Shown here piece by piece: positions 48,860 to 57,508 of a stretch of 64,000 nucleotides of DNA (position 1 is its first letter; each line of letters starts with the position of its first letter). Position numbers and translations under genes: made by a program. Source of the DNA: an uncultured OM182 clade bacterium (GTDB lineage: Bacteria > Pseudomonadota > Gammaproteobacteria > Pseudomonadales > Azotimanducaceae); the NCBI GenBank assembly GCA_905182025.1, contig CAJJAA010000014.1:1-64000 (forward strand), in the 5' to 3' direction. The notes beneath the pieces were generated by a model that saw nothing but the letters and a program-made list of their open reading frames with translations, searched no databases and had not been told where the DNA came from.

Positions 48860-49753
48860 TTAGCCAAAGTCAAATTCGCGGCTCATTTCAATAAAGCGGT
48901 TGGCTCCGCTTGAGAGTGTCTTGCCTTTGCGATGATAGATACCAAACTGAAGTGGTATCGTCGAGTTTTCAATTTTGTGTAAAGGGATCAAGTTTTCACA
49001 ACCGGGCGTCGCCGCCAGCATGCGTTGGTCGAGATAACTCATTCCCATACCTTTTCGAACCATTTCCATCCGAAGCTCGGTATCATTTATCTCCCAAATC
49101 GTACCGAAAGAATCTCGGAGTTTTTGTAGCGCGGGGCGCATATCTTGATCGTCGAGATGAGACACAATGAGGGGTACTTTTGCCAACACCCTGGAGGGCA
49201 CCGCCAGTAACTTGTCCAGCTCTGGATAGTCAGCATCTATCATTAGAATTCGTTCATCGGAGAACAAAGGGATGGTCTGAAACACATCCGGCATGGTGCG
49301 TTGGAACGGCCCAAAGCCTAACTCCCACAGATCGGAACTCACCGCCGTAATAATTTCCCGACTTGGCATGACGTTTATCTTTATGCGGGTCAGAGGGCTA
49401 CTTTCAAAATACTTACCCACTAGATCTGAGCCATAAAGTGTACTGACGCTGCCATTCATCGCCAGTAGCAGTGTTGAGAGAATGCCGTTTCGAATATTCT
49501 TGATATCCTCAAGTACAGCGCGCTCCTCATTTAAAACAATTTCAGCATAGTTGAGTAGGCGTACGCCCGCTTCGGTTAGTTTCAGAGGGTTCCGTTGTAG
49601 AAGTAGACCGTCCAGTTTGTGTTCAAGGTTTGCAATCGTCTGACTGACTGCAGATTGGGTGACAAATAATTTATCAGCGGCTTTCTTGAAACCGTTGTTG
49701 TCGTAAACCGCTTTGAAAACGCGAATCTCGTTAATATCAATGTGGATTGGCAT
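48860..49753 (-). CDS. LysR-family transcriptional regulator
   Basis: A 297-residue LysR protein. The N-terminal helix-turn-helix reads GFKKAADKLFVTQSAVSQTI (about 21-40). The effector-binding domain (about 92-295) shows no specific ligand signature. It lies 88 bp downstream of the M18 peptidase gene on the same strand. Targets unknown. Confidence 0.9.
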   Translation of the reverse strand: MPIHIDINEIRVFKAVYDNNGFKKAADKLFVTQSAVSQTIANLEHKLDGLLLQRNPLKLTEAGVRLLNYAEIVLNEERAVLEDIKNIRNGILSTLLLAMNGSVSTLYGSDLVGKYFESSPLTRIKINVMPSREIITAVSSDLWELGFGPFQRTMPDVFQTIPLFSDERILMIDADYPELDKLLAVPSRVLAKVPLIVSHLDDQDMRPALQKLRDSFGTIWEINDTELRMEMVRKGMGMSYLDQRMLAATPGCENLIPLHKIENSTIPLQFGIYHRKGKTLSSGANRFIEMSREFDFG

Positions 49754-49841
49754 TAGCTTTGCTCATCGATGCTTTGAAGTTTCAGTCAAGTTAGTTAAAC
49801 CCAGATGATGTCGTCGCATCTGATCCCCCTGTCGTTTTGGC

Positions 49842-51146
49842 TTAAATCGTTCCTGTATAGTTATAAAAGGCTTTCAAGCTAAGATTAAGGTGAAGCGCAT
49901 CTTCTGTCCCGGCCATTTCGCGAATTGAATGCATGGCAAAGGTTGGCACACCAACATCGATGGTTTTTACGCCGATTTCCTTCGCCGTGATGGGGCCAAT
50001 AGTACTGCCGCAGCCCATGTCAGTTCGCACAACAAAGGTCTGACAAGGGATGTTATTTTTTTCACACAGATGCCGGTAGAACCCCGCTGTTTCGCTGTTA
50101 GTGGCATATCGCTGATTGGTGTTTATTTTGATAACGGGTCCTTCGTTCAGTATTGGACCGTGATTGGCATCATGCTTATCGGAGAAGTTGGGGTGGATAC
50201 CGTGCGCGTTGTCAGTTGAGATTAACATTGATGCTGCTATGGCACGAAAACGCGTTTCGGCATCGGGGATGGTGCGTTCGAGAACGGATTTAAGAAATGG
50301 ACCCTCAGCGCCTTCAGCTGAAGCGCTGCCAACCTCTTCATGGTCGTTACAAACTAATAGGCAGAATTGACTGCCATCCGATTCAACTAAAGCCTTCATA
50401 CCAACATAACAGCTGAGCAGATTATCCAGCCGTGCGCTGTTAATGAACTCCTGTTCTAATCCGACGATTGCAGGTTTCTGTGTGTCATAGAAAGAGAGTT
50501 CATAGCCAAGGATTTTGTCTGATGAGATATCCTTTGATTGTTTTAGTTGTCGTTGTAGGACCTGATTAAATGTTTTTAGGGTTGATGTTTTTGACTGCTT
50601 CATTAACAACGGTGGAAGGTCCGTCTGGGGGTTAACTGTTTTGCTGCTGTTGGCCTCGCGGTCTAAATGTATGGCTAAACTTGGGATGCTCGCGATTGGT
50701 GTTTCGAAATTAATGAGTGTGCTACAGATCGTCTGCGTGTCATCCGTGTAGGTGACTCGACCGGCGAGGGATAGATCTCTGTCAAACCAGGGGTTTAGCA
50801 GTACGCCGCCGTAAACTTCCACGCCAAGGTTTAGGTAGCCCTTTTTCTCAATATCGGGGTTTGGTTTGACCCGCAGAGCTGGGCTATCTGTGTGGGCCCC
50901 GACCATTCGAATACCGGATCTTGCAATGACATCATTTTTATCTGAGGCGAGAACAAAGGCGATGATAGAAGAGTCATTGCGAGTAACGACGTATTTTCCA
51001 GGTTCGAGGTTCCAAGCATCCTGCTCCTTCAAATGTTTGAAGTCGTGTTCAGTGAATATTTTTAACATGGACTCAACGGCGTGGAAAGGCGTCGGCGATG
51101 CGGCGAGAAAATCCAGTAAACCTTGATTAAATACCTTCGAATCCAT
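49842..51146 (-). CDS. apeB: M18-family aminopeptidase
   Basis: A 434-residue metallo-aminopeptidase. GAHTDSPALRVKPNP holds the first zinc His and Asp, LVCNDHEEVGSASAEGA the catalytic Glu pair, and ISTDNAHGIHPNFSDKHD and MGCGSTIGPITA follow. The C-terminal MHSIREMAGTEDA has the last His ligand. It is a cytosolic dodecameric aspartyl/broad aminopeptidase by family. Confidence 0.93.
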   Translation of the reverse strand: MDSKVFNQGLLDFLAASPTPFHAVESMLKIFTEHDFKHLKEQDAWNLEPGKYVVTRNDSSIIAFVLASDKNDVIARSGIRMVGAHTDSPALRVKPNPDIEKKGYLNLGVEVYGGVLLNPWFDRDLSLAGRVTYTDDTQTICSTLINFETPIASIPSLAIHLDREANSSKTVNPQTDLPPLLMKQSKTSTLKTFNQVLQRQLKQSKDISSDKILGYELSFYDTQKPAIVGLEQEFINSARLDNLLSCYVGMKALVESDGSQFCLLVCNDHEEVGSASAEGAEGPFLKSVLERTIPDAETRFRAIAASMLISTDNAHGIHPNFSDKHDANHGPILNEGPVIKINTNQRYATNSETAGFYRHLCEKNNIPCQTFVVRTDMGCGSTIGPITAKEIGVKTIDVGVPTFAMHSIREMAGTEDALHLNLSLKAFYNYTGTI

Positions 51147-51309
51147 TGTCTTGCTCCGATACAGCTTTATAATTGCGTGTTGTATTGTAATCGTTCTCTG
51201 GGGTGCAATGAAATCGGCCTACGACTAAATAGCCCCTTTGTTGAAAAGTATTTGCGCTTGCTTTGGGGCTGTGGGGCGACTAAAATGCGGCCAATTATGG
51301 CAACATAAT

Positions 51310-51362
51310 TGCGCCGATTTGATTTCAGCTTGCGGGCGCTTTAAAAATCCAGCTAAAGAGGT
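51310..51362 (+). ncRNA. SAM-II (SAM-alpha) riboswitch aptamer
   Basis: The RNA reads GCGCC (P1, 51311-51315), loop GATTTGATTTCAGCTTGCG, GGCGC (51335-51339), TTTAAAAATCC, then AGCTAAAGAGG. This reproduces the SAM-II layout and core words I know: GAUUU after P1, GCUUGC, UUAAA, GCUAAA..GG. AGCT in the loop (51327-51330) can pair with AGCT (51351-51354) to form the H-type pseudoknot. Downstream lie a terminator and a Cys/Met biosynthesis-type enzyme. SAM binding should lower expression. SAM-II is best known in Alphaproteobacteria. Confidence 0.85.
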
Positions 51363-51371
51363 AGAGGATAT

Positions 51372-51400
51372 AACCTACTTTAGCCAGTAGGTTTTTTTTT
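51372..51400 (+). terminator. Riboswitch-controlled terminator
   Basis: AACCTACT/AGTAGGTT (8 bp, 6-base loop) is followed by nine Ts. No plus-strand gene precedes it, so it must act as an attenuator. Its 5' side can instead pair with the aptamer: GCTAAA (51352-51357) with TTTAGC (51379-51384) and GTAG (51361-51364) with CTAC (51375-51378). That is an antiterminator used when SAM is absent. Confidence 0.88.
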
Positions 51401-51502
51401 GCCTGTGTTTTTAGGTTGCCAAGGCGATCGACGCCGAGTTCTTAAAATGTTGTTTTTTGCGAACGACGAATAATTACCCTAAGGGGTAAGGAGAAAGTAA
51501 GA

Positions 51503-52732
51503 ATGGCGAAGTATGGTTTTACTTCAAAAATAATCCACTGCGACCGACGTGGTCCTATTGAGCACGGTTCGATACACAAGCCTATCCATACTGCGGTGGC
51601 GTATACCTATGATGACGCGCGAGATCTAGCAAAAGTCTTTCAAGGTAAACAACCGGGTTATACCTATGGTCGTCAGGTAAACCCAACCGTTACGGCATTA
51701 CAGGACAAGGTGAGTTTGATGGAAGGTGGCTTGGCAACGGCTGCGTTCGCAACCGGAATGGGCGCCATCGGCACGACACTCTTCGCGCTGCTGAGGGCTG
51801 GGGATCACGTGATCTCGTCCTCATTCCTGTTTGGAAACACGAACAGTTTATTCAACTCATTTAGTGCTCATGGCATCGAAGTGACATTTGTTGATGCGAC
51901 GGACGTCGCCAATGTTGAAGCTGCCGTTCAAGCCAATACTAAGCTGGTTTTTGTTGAGACGATTGCGAACCCTAGAACTCAGGTGACGGACTTGGCCGAG
52001 ATTGGCGCGCTGTGCGAGCAGCACGGGCTGATATTCTTTGTTGATAATACGATGACAACGCCTTATTTGTTTCAACCTAGCCAAGTTAAAGCAAGTTTGG
52101 TTATCAACTCTTTGACCAAATATATTGGTGGTCACGCTAATGCATTGGGTGGTTCGGTGACAGAGCTTGGCAACTATGATTGGCAAAGATTCGACAATAT
52201 CTACGATGACTATAAGGGTGCTGACTCACGTTTGTGGGGTATCACGCAGATAAAGAAAAAAGGGCTAAGGGATTTGGGTGCCTCACTGGGACCAGAGGCG
52301 GCGCACCACATCTCTGTAGGCTCGGACACGCTCGCTTTGAGAATGGAGCGCGCTTGCTCAAACACACTTAAGTTGGCTGAGTATCTAAGTACTCACGACA
52401 AAGTAAAGAAGGTGTACTACCCAGGCCTGCAGGAACATCCGCAACATGGACGGTCGAAACAATTGTTTAAATCTGCGGGTGCTATTATGAGTATAGAGTT
52501 GGTGGACGATATTGACTGTTTCGATTTTATTAATGCACTGGATTTGGTCGCTTGCTCGAGTAACCTTGGCGATACGCGATCCCTCGCGATTCCTGTTGCG
52601 CACTCAATATACTACGAGATGGGACCGGAGCGACGTGCCTCAATGGGCATTAGCGATTCATTGGTTCGGTTCTCAATTGGCATTGAAGAACCTGAAGACC
52701 TCCTCGCTGATTTCGAGACGGCATTAGCCTAA
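51503..52732 (+). CDS. Cys/Met-metabolism PLP enzyme (cystathionine gamma-synthase family)
   Basis: A 409-residue fold-type I PLP enzyme. YTYGRQVNPT, ATGMGAIGTTLFALLRAGDH, FVDNTMTTPY (Asp181) and SLTKYIGGHANALGG with the PLP lysine Lys206 are the family signature. The C-terminal ARSL-like VRFSIGIEEPEDLLAD is typical. Cystathionine gamma-synthase, O-acyl-homoserine sulfhydrylase or methionine gamma-lyase activity are all possible. The SAM-II riboswitch 100 bp upstream favours a biosynthetic role in methionine supply. Confidence 0.9.
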   Translation: MAKYGFTSKIIHCDRRGPIEHGSIHKPIHTAVAYTYDDARDLAKVFQGKQPGYTYGRQVNPTVTALQDKVSLMEGGLATAAFATGMGAIGTTLFALLRAGDHVISSSFLFGNTNSLFNSFSAHGIEVTFVDATDVANVEAAVQANTKLVFVETIANPRTQVTDLAEIGALCEQHGLIFFVDNTMTTPYLFQPSQVKASLVINSLTKYIGGHANALGGSVTELGNYDWQRFDNIYDDYKGADSRLWGITQIKKKGLRDLGASLGPEAAHHISVGSDTLALRMERACSNTLKLAEYLSTHDKVKKVYYPGLQEHPQHGRSKQLFKSAGAIMSIELVDDIDCFDFINALDLVACSSNLGDTRSLAIPVAHSIYYEMGPERRASMGISDSLVRFSIGIEEPEDLLADFETALA

Positions 52733-52914
52733 CCATGATGCATGGTCTTGACGTGTCATTACGTTCAGCAGTTGGCAATTTGCACTGGCCAGTTAGCCGT
52801 GTGGTGGGAACAATTTAAAAAATATAACCTCAAGCTGTGTAATTTGCGGGTTAAGACTTGCCTACCACATTTGATTTAGTAAACTTATTCATTTGGATTT
52901 TGTTAGGTTCATTT

Positions 52915-53823
52915 ATGTCGCAAGCAGTTATTACCACGGATTTACCTCTGCCAAACAAACGTCAGGGCAAGGTTAGAGATTTGTACGACCTCACCCTCGC
53001 CGATGGCAGCGACGGCATTCTTATTGTCGCGACAGACCGTGTCAGTGTGTTTGATGTTGTCCTGCAGAATGGTATTCCGGGCAAAGGTCAGATGCTCACC
53101 AAAATTTCTAAGTTCTGGTTCGATTTCTTTGAAGATAAAATTAAGCATCATTTAGTGTCGCTAGATCCGAGTGATATTGCCGGTCTTAATGCAGAACAGC
53201 GGGCGATGCTGTCTGGCCGAATTATGATTTGCCGTAAATCAAAAGTCGTTCCTGTTGAGTGTATTGTGCGTGGCTATCTGACGGGAAGTGGCTGGAAGGA
53301 TTACCAGAAAACGGGCCAGGTTTGCGGTATTGATCTGCCGGCCGGCATGCAAAATAGCAGCATGATTGAGGCTCCTATCTTTACGCCATCGACGAAAGAA
53401 GACGAGGGGCATGATGAGAATATTGATTTTGAGTCTGCCTGCAAGCTAGTCGGTGAAGATCTCATGCAGAATATTCGTCATAAGTCGCTCGAGATATACA
53501 CAACTGCACGAGAGTATGCTGGAAAGCGTGGCATTATTATTGCGGATACAAAGTTTGAGTTTGGGCTTGAGCCTGGTTCAACCGAACCGGTCCTGATTGA
53601 TGAAATCTTGACGCCTGATAGCTCGCGCTTTTGGCCCCTTGACGAATGGCAAGCTGGCCGGGAGCAAAATAGTTTCGATAAACAGTATGTTCGAAACTAC
53701 ACGGAGGAACTGGTTGCGCGTGGCGAGTGGAACAAAGAATACCCGGCACCTGCGTTGCCAGATGAAGTGATTGAAAATACGCTGAAACGGTACGAAGAGG
53801 CGATCAATAAACTGATGCAGTAA
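52915..53823 (+). CDS. purC: PurC, SAICAR synthase (long form)
   Basis: This phosphoribosylaminoimidazole-succinocarboxamide synthase ligates aspartate to CAIR in purine synthesis. Starting at ATG 52915 gives 302 residues opening MSQAVITTDL, followed by KRQGKVRDLYDL, TDRVSVFDVV, VECIVRGYLTGSGWKDY, IIIADTKFEFGL and DEILTPDSSRFWP. The 300-residue length is the long type also found in fungi and many proteobacteria, not the 237-residue E. coli type. A frame start at 52858 adds a hydrophobic, unconserved stretch. Confidence 0.95.
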   Translation: MSQAVITTDLPLPNKRQGKVRDLYDLTLADGSDGILIVATDRVSVFDVVLQNGIPGKGQMLTKISKFWFDFFEDKIKHHLVSLDPSDIAGLNAEQRAMLSGRIMICRKSKVVPVECIVRGYLTGSGWKDYQKTGQVCGIDLPAGMQNSSMIEAPIFTPSTKEDEGHDENIDFESACKLVGEDLMQNIRHKSLEIYTTAREYAGKRGIIIADTKFEFGLEPGSTEPVLIDEILTPDSSRFWPLDEWQAGREQNSFDKQYVRNYTEELVARGEWNKEYPAPALPDEVIENTLKRYEEAINKLMQ

Positions 53824-53923
53824 AAACCTATGATTCATCTTGAATCTAGTGGCTGATAAGCCTGCTCAGTTAGCGATAGGCTTAGCTCAGTGGTGAGTTA
53901 TACGGATAGTCATCTGACCAACC

Positions 53924-53955
53924 ATTAAGTCAGCTATTTGAATAGCTGACTTAAT
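53924..53955. terminator. Perfect 15-bp inverted repeat between purC and msrA
   Basis: ATTAAGTCAGCTATT, two bases, AATAGCTGACTTAAT. It lies between convergent genes, so it is probably a bidirectional terminator, though the T tract is only the stem's own AT-rich end. Confidence 0.6.
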
Positions 53956-54012
53956 CAACTTCGATTACGTCCCTAATGAGCAGCCCAATAAGCGCTTCAA
54001 GCTGCGCTCCCG

Positions 54013-54645
54013 TTAGGAATAGCAGACACCCGTGCCGCCTAAGCCACAGTAGCCATTGGGGACCTTGGCGAGGTATTGCTGGTGGTAATGCTCAGCGTAG
54101 TAGAACGCCTCTACCGGCTGAATTTCTGTTGTGATCGAGCCAAAGCCTGATGCTTTGAGTTTTTCCTGAAATACCGCTTCACTGGCCTTGGCTTGTGCTA
54201 ACTGTTCTTCAGAGTAAGTATAGATACCTGATCGGTATTGTGTCCCCATATCGTTGCCCTGGCGCATGCCTTCAGTTGGGTTATGACTTTCCCAGAAGCG
54301 TTCGAGCAAGGCCTCGTAAGACACCTCGGCCGGGTTATAGACAACCAGGACAACTTCGTTATGTCCTGTGTGACCTGAACAGACTTCTTCATAGGACGGG
54401 TTGGGTGTTATCCCAGCCGCATAGCCTGCTGCAGTCGAATAGACACCTTCTTTTTCCCAAAACCGGCGTTCTGCGCCCCAGAAACACCCCATGCCAAAGA
54501 CGGCTAGCTGCATGTTGTCGGGGAACGGTGCTACCAGCGGATGACCATTGACGAAATGCTGTTCGGGAACGGCCACTTGCTGTTCCCGACCCGGTAAAGC
54601 GGTATCAGCCGTTGGCAAGTCCATCGACTTTTGGAATAAACCCAT
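54013..54645 (-). CDS. msrA: MsrA, peptide-methionine (S)-S-oxide reductase
   Basis: The ATG at 54645 follows AGGAGA; the ATG-frame to 54669 adds eight residues. This gives a 210-residue protein with [12 protein letters not shown] (catalytic Cys54), [42 protein letters not shown] and a C-terminal [13 protein letters not shown] carrying recycling cysteines. It repairs methionine S-sulfoxide in proteins with thioredoxin. Confidence 0.96.
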   Translation of the reverse strand: MGLFQKSMDLPTADTALPGREQQVAVPEQHFVNGHPLVAPFPDNMQLAVFGMGCFWGAERRFWEKEGVYSTAAGYAAGITPNPSYEEVCSGHTGHNEVVLVVYNPAEVSYEALLERFWESHNPTEGMRQGNDMGTQYRSGIYTYSEEQLAQAKASEAVFQEKLKASGFGSITTEIQPVEAFYYAEHYHQQYLAKVPNGYCGLGGTGVCYS

Positions 54646-54845
54646 GCTTAGTCTCCTGCGTTCGATCATTTAAAACGTCAGTATAAACCTATTAGACGAA
54701 TGATAAATATTCTGATCAAGTTTTTTGACAGTACAGTGTTGTCGGTAACCGTTTTGTGATTCCGATTGATTGATTTAACATGACGTTTTTCCGACGCTGA
54801 AGTTCGGGGAAAGTGTTGCTAAATTCTTGTTGCCTGGAGTCTCAA

Positions 54846-55364
54846 ATGAGCGATCAAAACCAATCCGATGCGCTACGTATTGCCGTACTTACCGTGTCCG
54901 ACACCCGCACACTCGAGACGGATTCATCAGGCGAGTTCCTTTGTGGAGCGTTGCGTGAATCCGGTCATGAATTGGTTGATCGAACGATCAATATTGATGA
55001 TATGTATCTACTGCGAGCGACGGTTTCAGCATGGATTTCAAACCCCGCGGTTGATGTGGTGCTGTTGACCGGCGGAACGGGCTTCACGACGAGGGACTCG
55101 ACCCCAGAAGCCATTCAGCCCTTATTTGATTCTGAAATCGATGGCTTTGGTGAATTGTTCCGGCATTTGTCATGGCAGGAGATAGGCACGTCTACGGTTC
55201 AATCCAGAGCTGTCGCAGGCTTGGCAAACAAGACGTTGATATTCTGTATGCCGGGATCCACCGGCGCTTGCAAAACGGCATGGAATGGCATTTTGAAGGA
55301 ACAGTTGGATGCGAATCATCGGCCCTGTAACTTCGCGGAAATATTAACAAAAGGCACACACTGA
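54846..55364 (+). CDS. moaB: MoaB/Mog-type molybdopterin adenylyltransferase-like protein
   Basis: Starting at ATG 54846 (after CTGGAG) gives 172 residues. RIAVLTVSDTRT, VVLLTGGTGFTTRD and FCMPGSTGACKTAWNGIL are the MoaB/Mog fold, which binds molybdopterin and ATP for MPT adenylation. Its TGA overlaps the moeA ATG, so the two are translationally coupled. Confidence 0.93.
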   Translation: MSDQNQSDALRIAVLTVSDTRTLETDSSGEFLCGALRESGHELVDRTINIDDMYLLRATVSAWISNPAVDVVLLTGGTGFTTRDSTPEAIQPLFDSEIDGFGELFRHLSWQEIGTSTVQSRAVAGLANKTLIFCMPGSTGACKTAWNGILKEQLDANHRPCNFAEILTKGTH

Positions 55365-56572
55365 TGGCGAATTCGCCGCTAACGCCAGTCGACGAAGTGG
55401 TTGATCGTTTGATGGCCGAGGTCCAATGTTTAGTCGGTATCGAGTCGATCAGCGTTAGTCTGTCTCGCGGCCGCGTCTTGGCCGAAGCCGTTATATCGCC
55501 GATTAATGTTCCTTTGCTGAGCAATAGTGCAATGGATGGTTACGCGGTGAATACGGCAGACGTTGCGATAGGTACTGTGCTTGCTGTGTCGGACAGAATT
55601 CCCGCCGGTACGGTCGGAAAGACATTGAAGCCAGGAACGGCAGCAAGAATTTTTACCGGTGCGCCGATTCCGCAGGGCGCAAATGCTGTGGTCATTCAAG
55701 AAGATACAACCCAGCGCGAAGCGGGCGTTGAAATACACGAGGTGCCGAGGCACGAAGAGAACATTCGCCGAGCCGGGCAAGACATTGTTGCAGGTGCAGA
55801 GGTGTTGCCTTGCGGTCACAGACTTCGAGCCCAGGATTTAGGGCTAGTATCCTCCGTTGGGTGTGCGGATGTGCGTGTCTTTAAAAAGCTTAAAGTGGCT
55901 GTAATGTCTACGGGCGATGAACTTATCGAGCCTCCCTGCGCATTGCAACCCGGACAAATATACAATTCAAATCAATACACCTTACTCGCACTCATTGATT
56001 CACTTGGCATGGAACCGGTCGACCTGGGTTTGGTGGGCGATTCGCCGCAGGCTACCGATGCGGCGTTACGCAAGGGGGCCGAGTTGGCTGACTGCATCTT
56101 GAGTACGGGGGGCGTTTCCGTTGGTGAAGAGGATCATGTAAAGGCTGCAGTTGAACGGCTAGGGGTGCTGGATATTTGGCGTCTGGCGATCAAACCCGGT
56201 AAGCCTTTAGCTTTTGGCCAGGTGGCATCGAAACCTTTTTTTGGACTGCCGGGTAATCCGGTGTCCACCTTTGTCACTTTCATGATGATTGCCAGACCCT
56301 ATTTGTTAAAAAGTCAGGGGTTGAACAACATTAGCTTGCCTGAATTTTATGGTGCCGCTGCCTTTAAAGTAACCGCCGGGTCACGTCGAGAGTATGTAAG
56401 AGTTCGCTTAAGCTACGACGAATCTGGTCATTCTCGAGTCGAAAGTTTTCAAAATCAAGGTTCGGGTGTCATGTCTTCAGTTTGCTGGGCAACGGGTTTG
56501 GCTCAAGTCGAGCCTGGACAGACGATTGATATTGGCGATCAGTTGAAGGTTCATATCTTTACGAATGAATAG
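55364..56572 (+). CDS. moeA: MoeA, molybdopterin molybdotransferase
   Basis: A 402-residue protein with PLLSNSAMDGYAVNTADV, RIFTGAPIPQGANAVVIQED, VMSTGDELIEPP, IYNSNQYTLLALI, LSTGGVSVGEEDHVK and FGLPGNPVSTFVTF, all MoeA landmarks in order. It inserts molybdate into adenylated molybdopterin. It forms an operon with moaB. No moaA, moaC, moaD or moaE is here. Confidence 0.95.
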   Translation: MANSPLTPVDEVVDRLMAEVQCLVGIESISVSLSRGRVLAEAVISPINVPLLSNSAMDGYAVNTADVAIGTVLAVSDRIPAGTVGKTLKPGTAARIFTGAPIPQGANAVVIQEDTTQREAGVEIHEVPRHEENIRRAGQDIVAGAEVLPCGHRLRAQDLGLVSSVGCADVRVFKKLKVAVMSTGDELIEPPCALQPGQIYNSNQYTLLALIDSLGMEPVDLGLVGDSPQATDAALRKGAELADCILSTGGVSVGEEDHVKAAVERLGVLDIWRLAIKPGKPLAFGQVASKPFFGLPGNPVSTFVTFMMIARPYLLKSQGLNNISLPEFYGAAAFKVTAGSRREYVRVRLSYDESGHSRVESFQNQGSGVMSSVCWATGLAQVEPGQTIDIGDQLKVHIFTNE

Positions 56573-56679
56573 CGCGTTAGAATGCTATATTGCGGGCGGC
56601 GCGGTCGTGCCCAGCATCGTATTTTTTTTAAATCTAACTTTTGCGTTTTTTAAAGACGCGAAATTTTCAGGAGAGGACA

Positions 56680-56862
56680 TTGGGTATCATAGTACTTAGT
56701 TTCGTTGTATCAATGGTCCTTGGTTGCATTGTTTGGCTAGTGATGGGCGATCGTTTCCCTTTAAAAGTTGAAGCAAAGTTTCCGCCCCTGAATAATATCG
56801 TTATCTACACCCTGATCTGTTTGATTCCGGTCTATCTGGCGGTGTTTTTTACATTTAATTAG
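56680..56862 (+). CDS. Small two-helix membrane protein
   Basis: A TTG at 56680 sits six bases after AGGAG, a very good ribosome site, and gives a 60-residue protein with two helices (about 3-20 and 36-58) joined by a basic/proline loop (DRFPLKVEAKFPPLNN). An upstream TTG at 56641 in the same frame has no such site. No family recognised. It lies 28 bp before a methyltransferase gene and 107 bp after moeA. Confidence 0.65.
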   Translation: MGIIVLSFVVSMVLGCIVWLVMGDRFPLKVEAKFPPLNNIVIYTLICLIPVYLAVFFTFN

Positions 56863-56890
56863 AGCCAAATTGAATCCCTTCGAGTGAGTT

Positions 56891-57508
56891 ATGTTTTTAC
56901 CTATTGATATTGATTCCGTTAAAGGTTTTCTTGATCCTAAAGAGGGCGAAGCGCTTTACCAACACTGCCTGAGTGTCAAGGATTTAGGTCCAACACTCGA
57001 GATAGGTAGCTACTGTGGTAAGTCCACTGTTTATTTGGGTGCCGCCTGCAAACAGACAAAGCGTACCTTGTATGCAGTCGACCATCATCGAGGATCTGAA
57101 GAGCATCAGTTAGGTGAGCAGTACCATGATCCTGAACTCTATGATGGTGCGGTTGGTTTAATGGATAGTTTCAAAGCTTTCAGGTTCGCTGTTCGATCGG
57201 CAGAGCTGGAAGAATACGTTGTGCCTTTGGTCGCATCGTCGAAGGTTGCGGCTCGTGATTGGAAAACGCCACTGGGAATGGTCTTTATTGATGGCGGTCA
57301 CAGCCTAGAGGCCGCCCTGTCAGATTTTCACTGTTGGTCCAACTTCATCGTAAATGGCGGTATCTTGGCTATTCACGATATTTTTCCTGATCCCAACGAC
57401 GGCGGTCAGGCGCCTTATACGATTTGGAAGATGGCGCTCGATTCTGGGCTATTCGAGGATCTTGGCGTAGTTCGTACGCTGGGTGTCCTCAGACGCAAGC
57501 ACGGTTGA
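56891..57508 (+). CDS. Class I SAM-dependent methyltransferase (Methyltransf_24-like)
   Basis: The protein is 205 residues. LEIGSYCGKSTVYLGAAC is the SAM-binding motif I (about 36-53), YAVDHHRGSEEH motif II with the acidic residue, and MVFIDGGHSLEAALSDFH and GGILAIHDIFPD the later motifs. It resembles methyltransferases of cell-surface glycan and related pathways. Its last 60 bases overlap the convergent toroid gene. The substrate is unknown. Confidence 0.88.
   Translation: MFLPIDIDSVKGFLDPKEGEALYQHCLSVKDLGPTLEIGSYCGKSTVYLGAACKQTKRTLYAVDHHRGSEEHQLGEQYHDPELYDGAVGLMDSFKAFRFAVRSAELEEYVVPLVASSKVAARDWKTPLGMVFIDGGHSLEAALSDFHCWSNFIVNGGILAIHDIFPDPNDGGQAPYTIWKMALDSGLFEDLGVVRTLGVLRRKHG

Noticed and set aside
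51311-51362. SAM-I, SAH or other SAM riboswitch class
   Set aside because: No four-way junction, kink-turn or SAH core; the short H-type pseudoknot layout fits SAM-II only.
53876-53955. tRNA-like D-arm (TTAGCTCAGTGGTGAG)
   Set aside because: No matching acceptor stem, anticodon arm or T-arm (GGTTCGA) follows in tRNA spacing.
54670-54845. Moco riboswitch upstream of moaB-moeA
   Set aside because: None of the conserved Moco RNA words or its multi-stem layout is visible.
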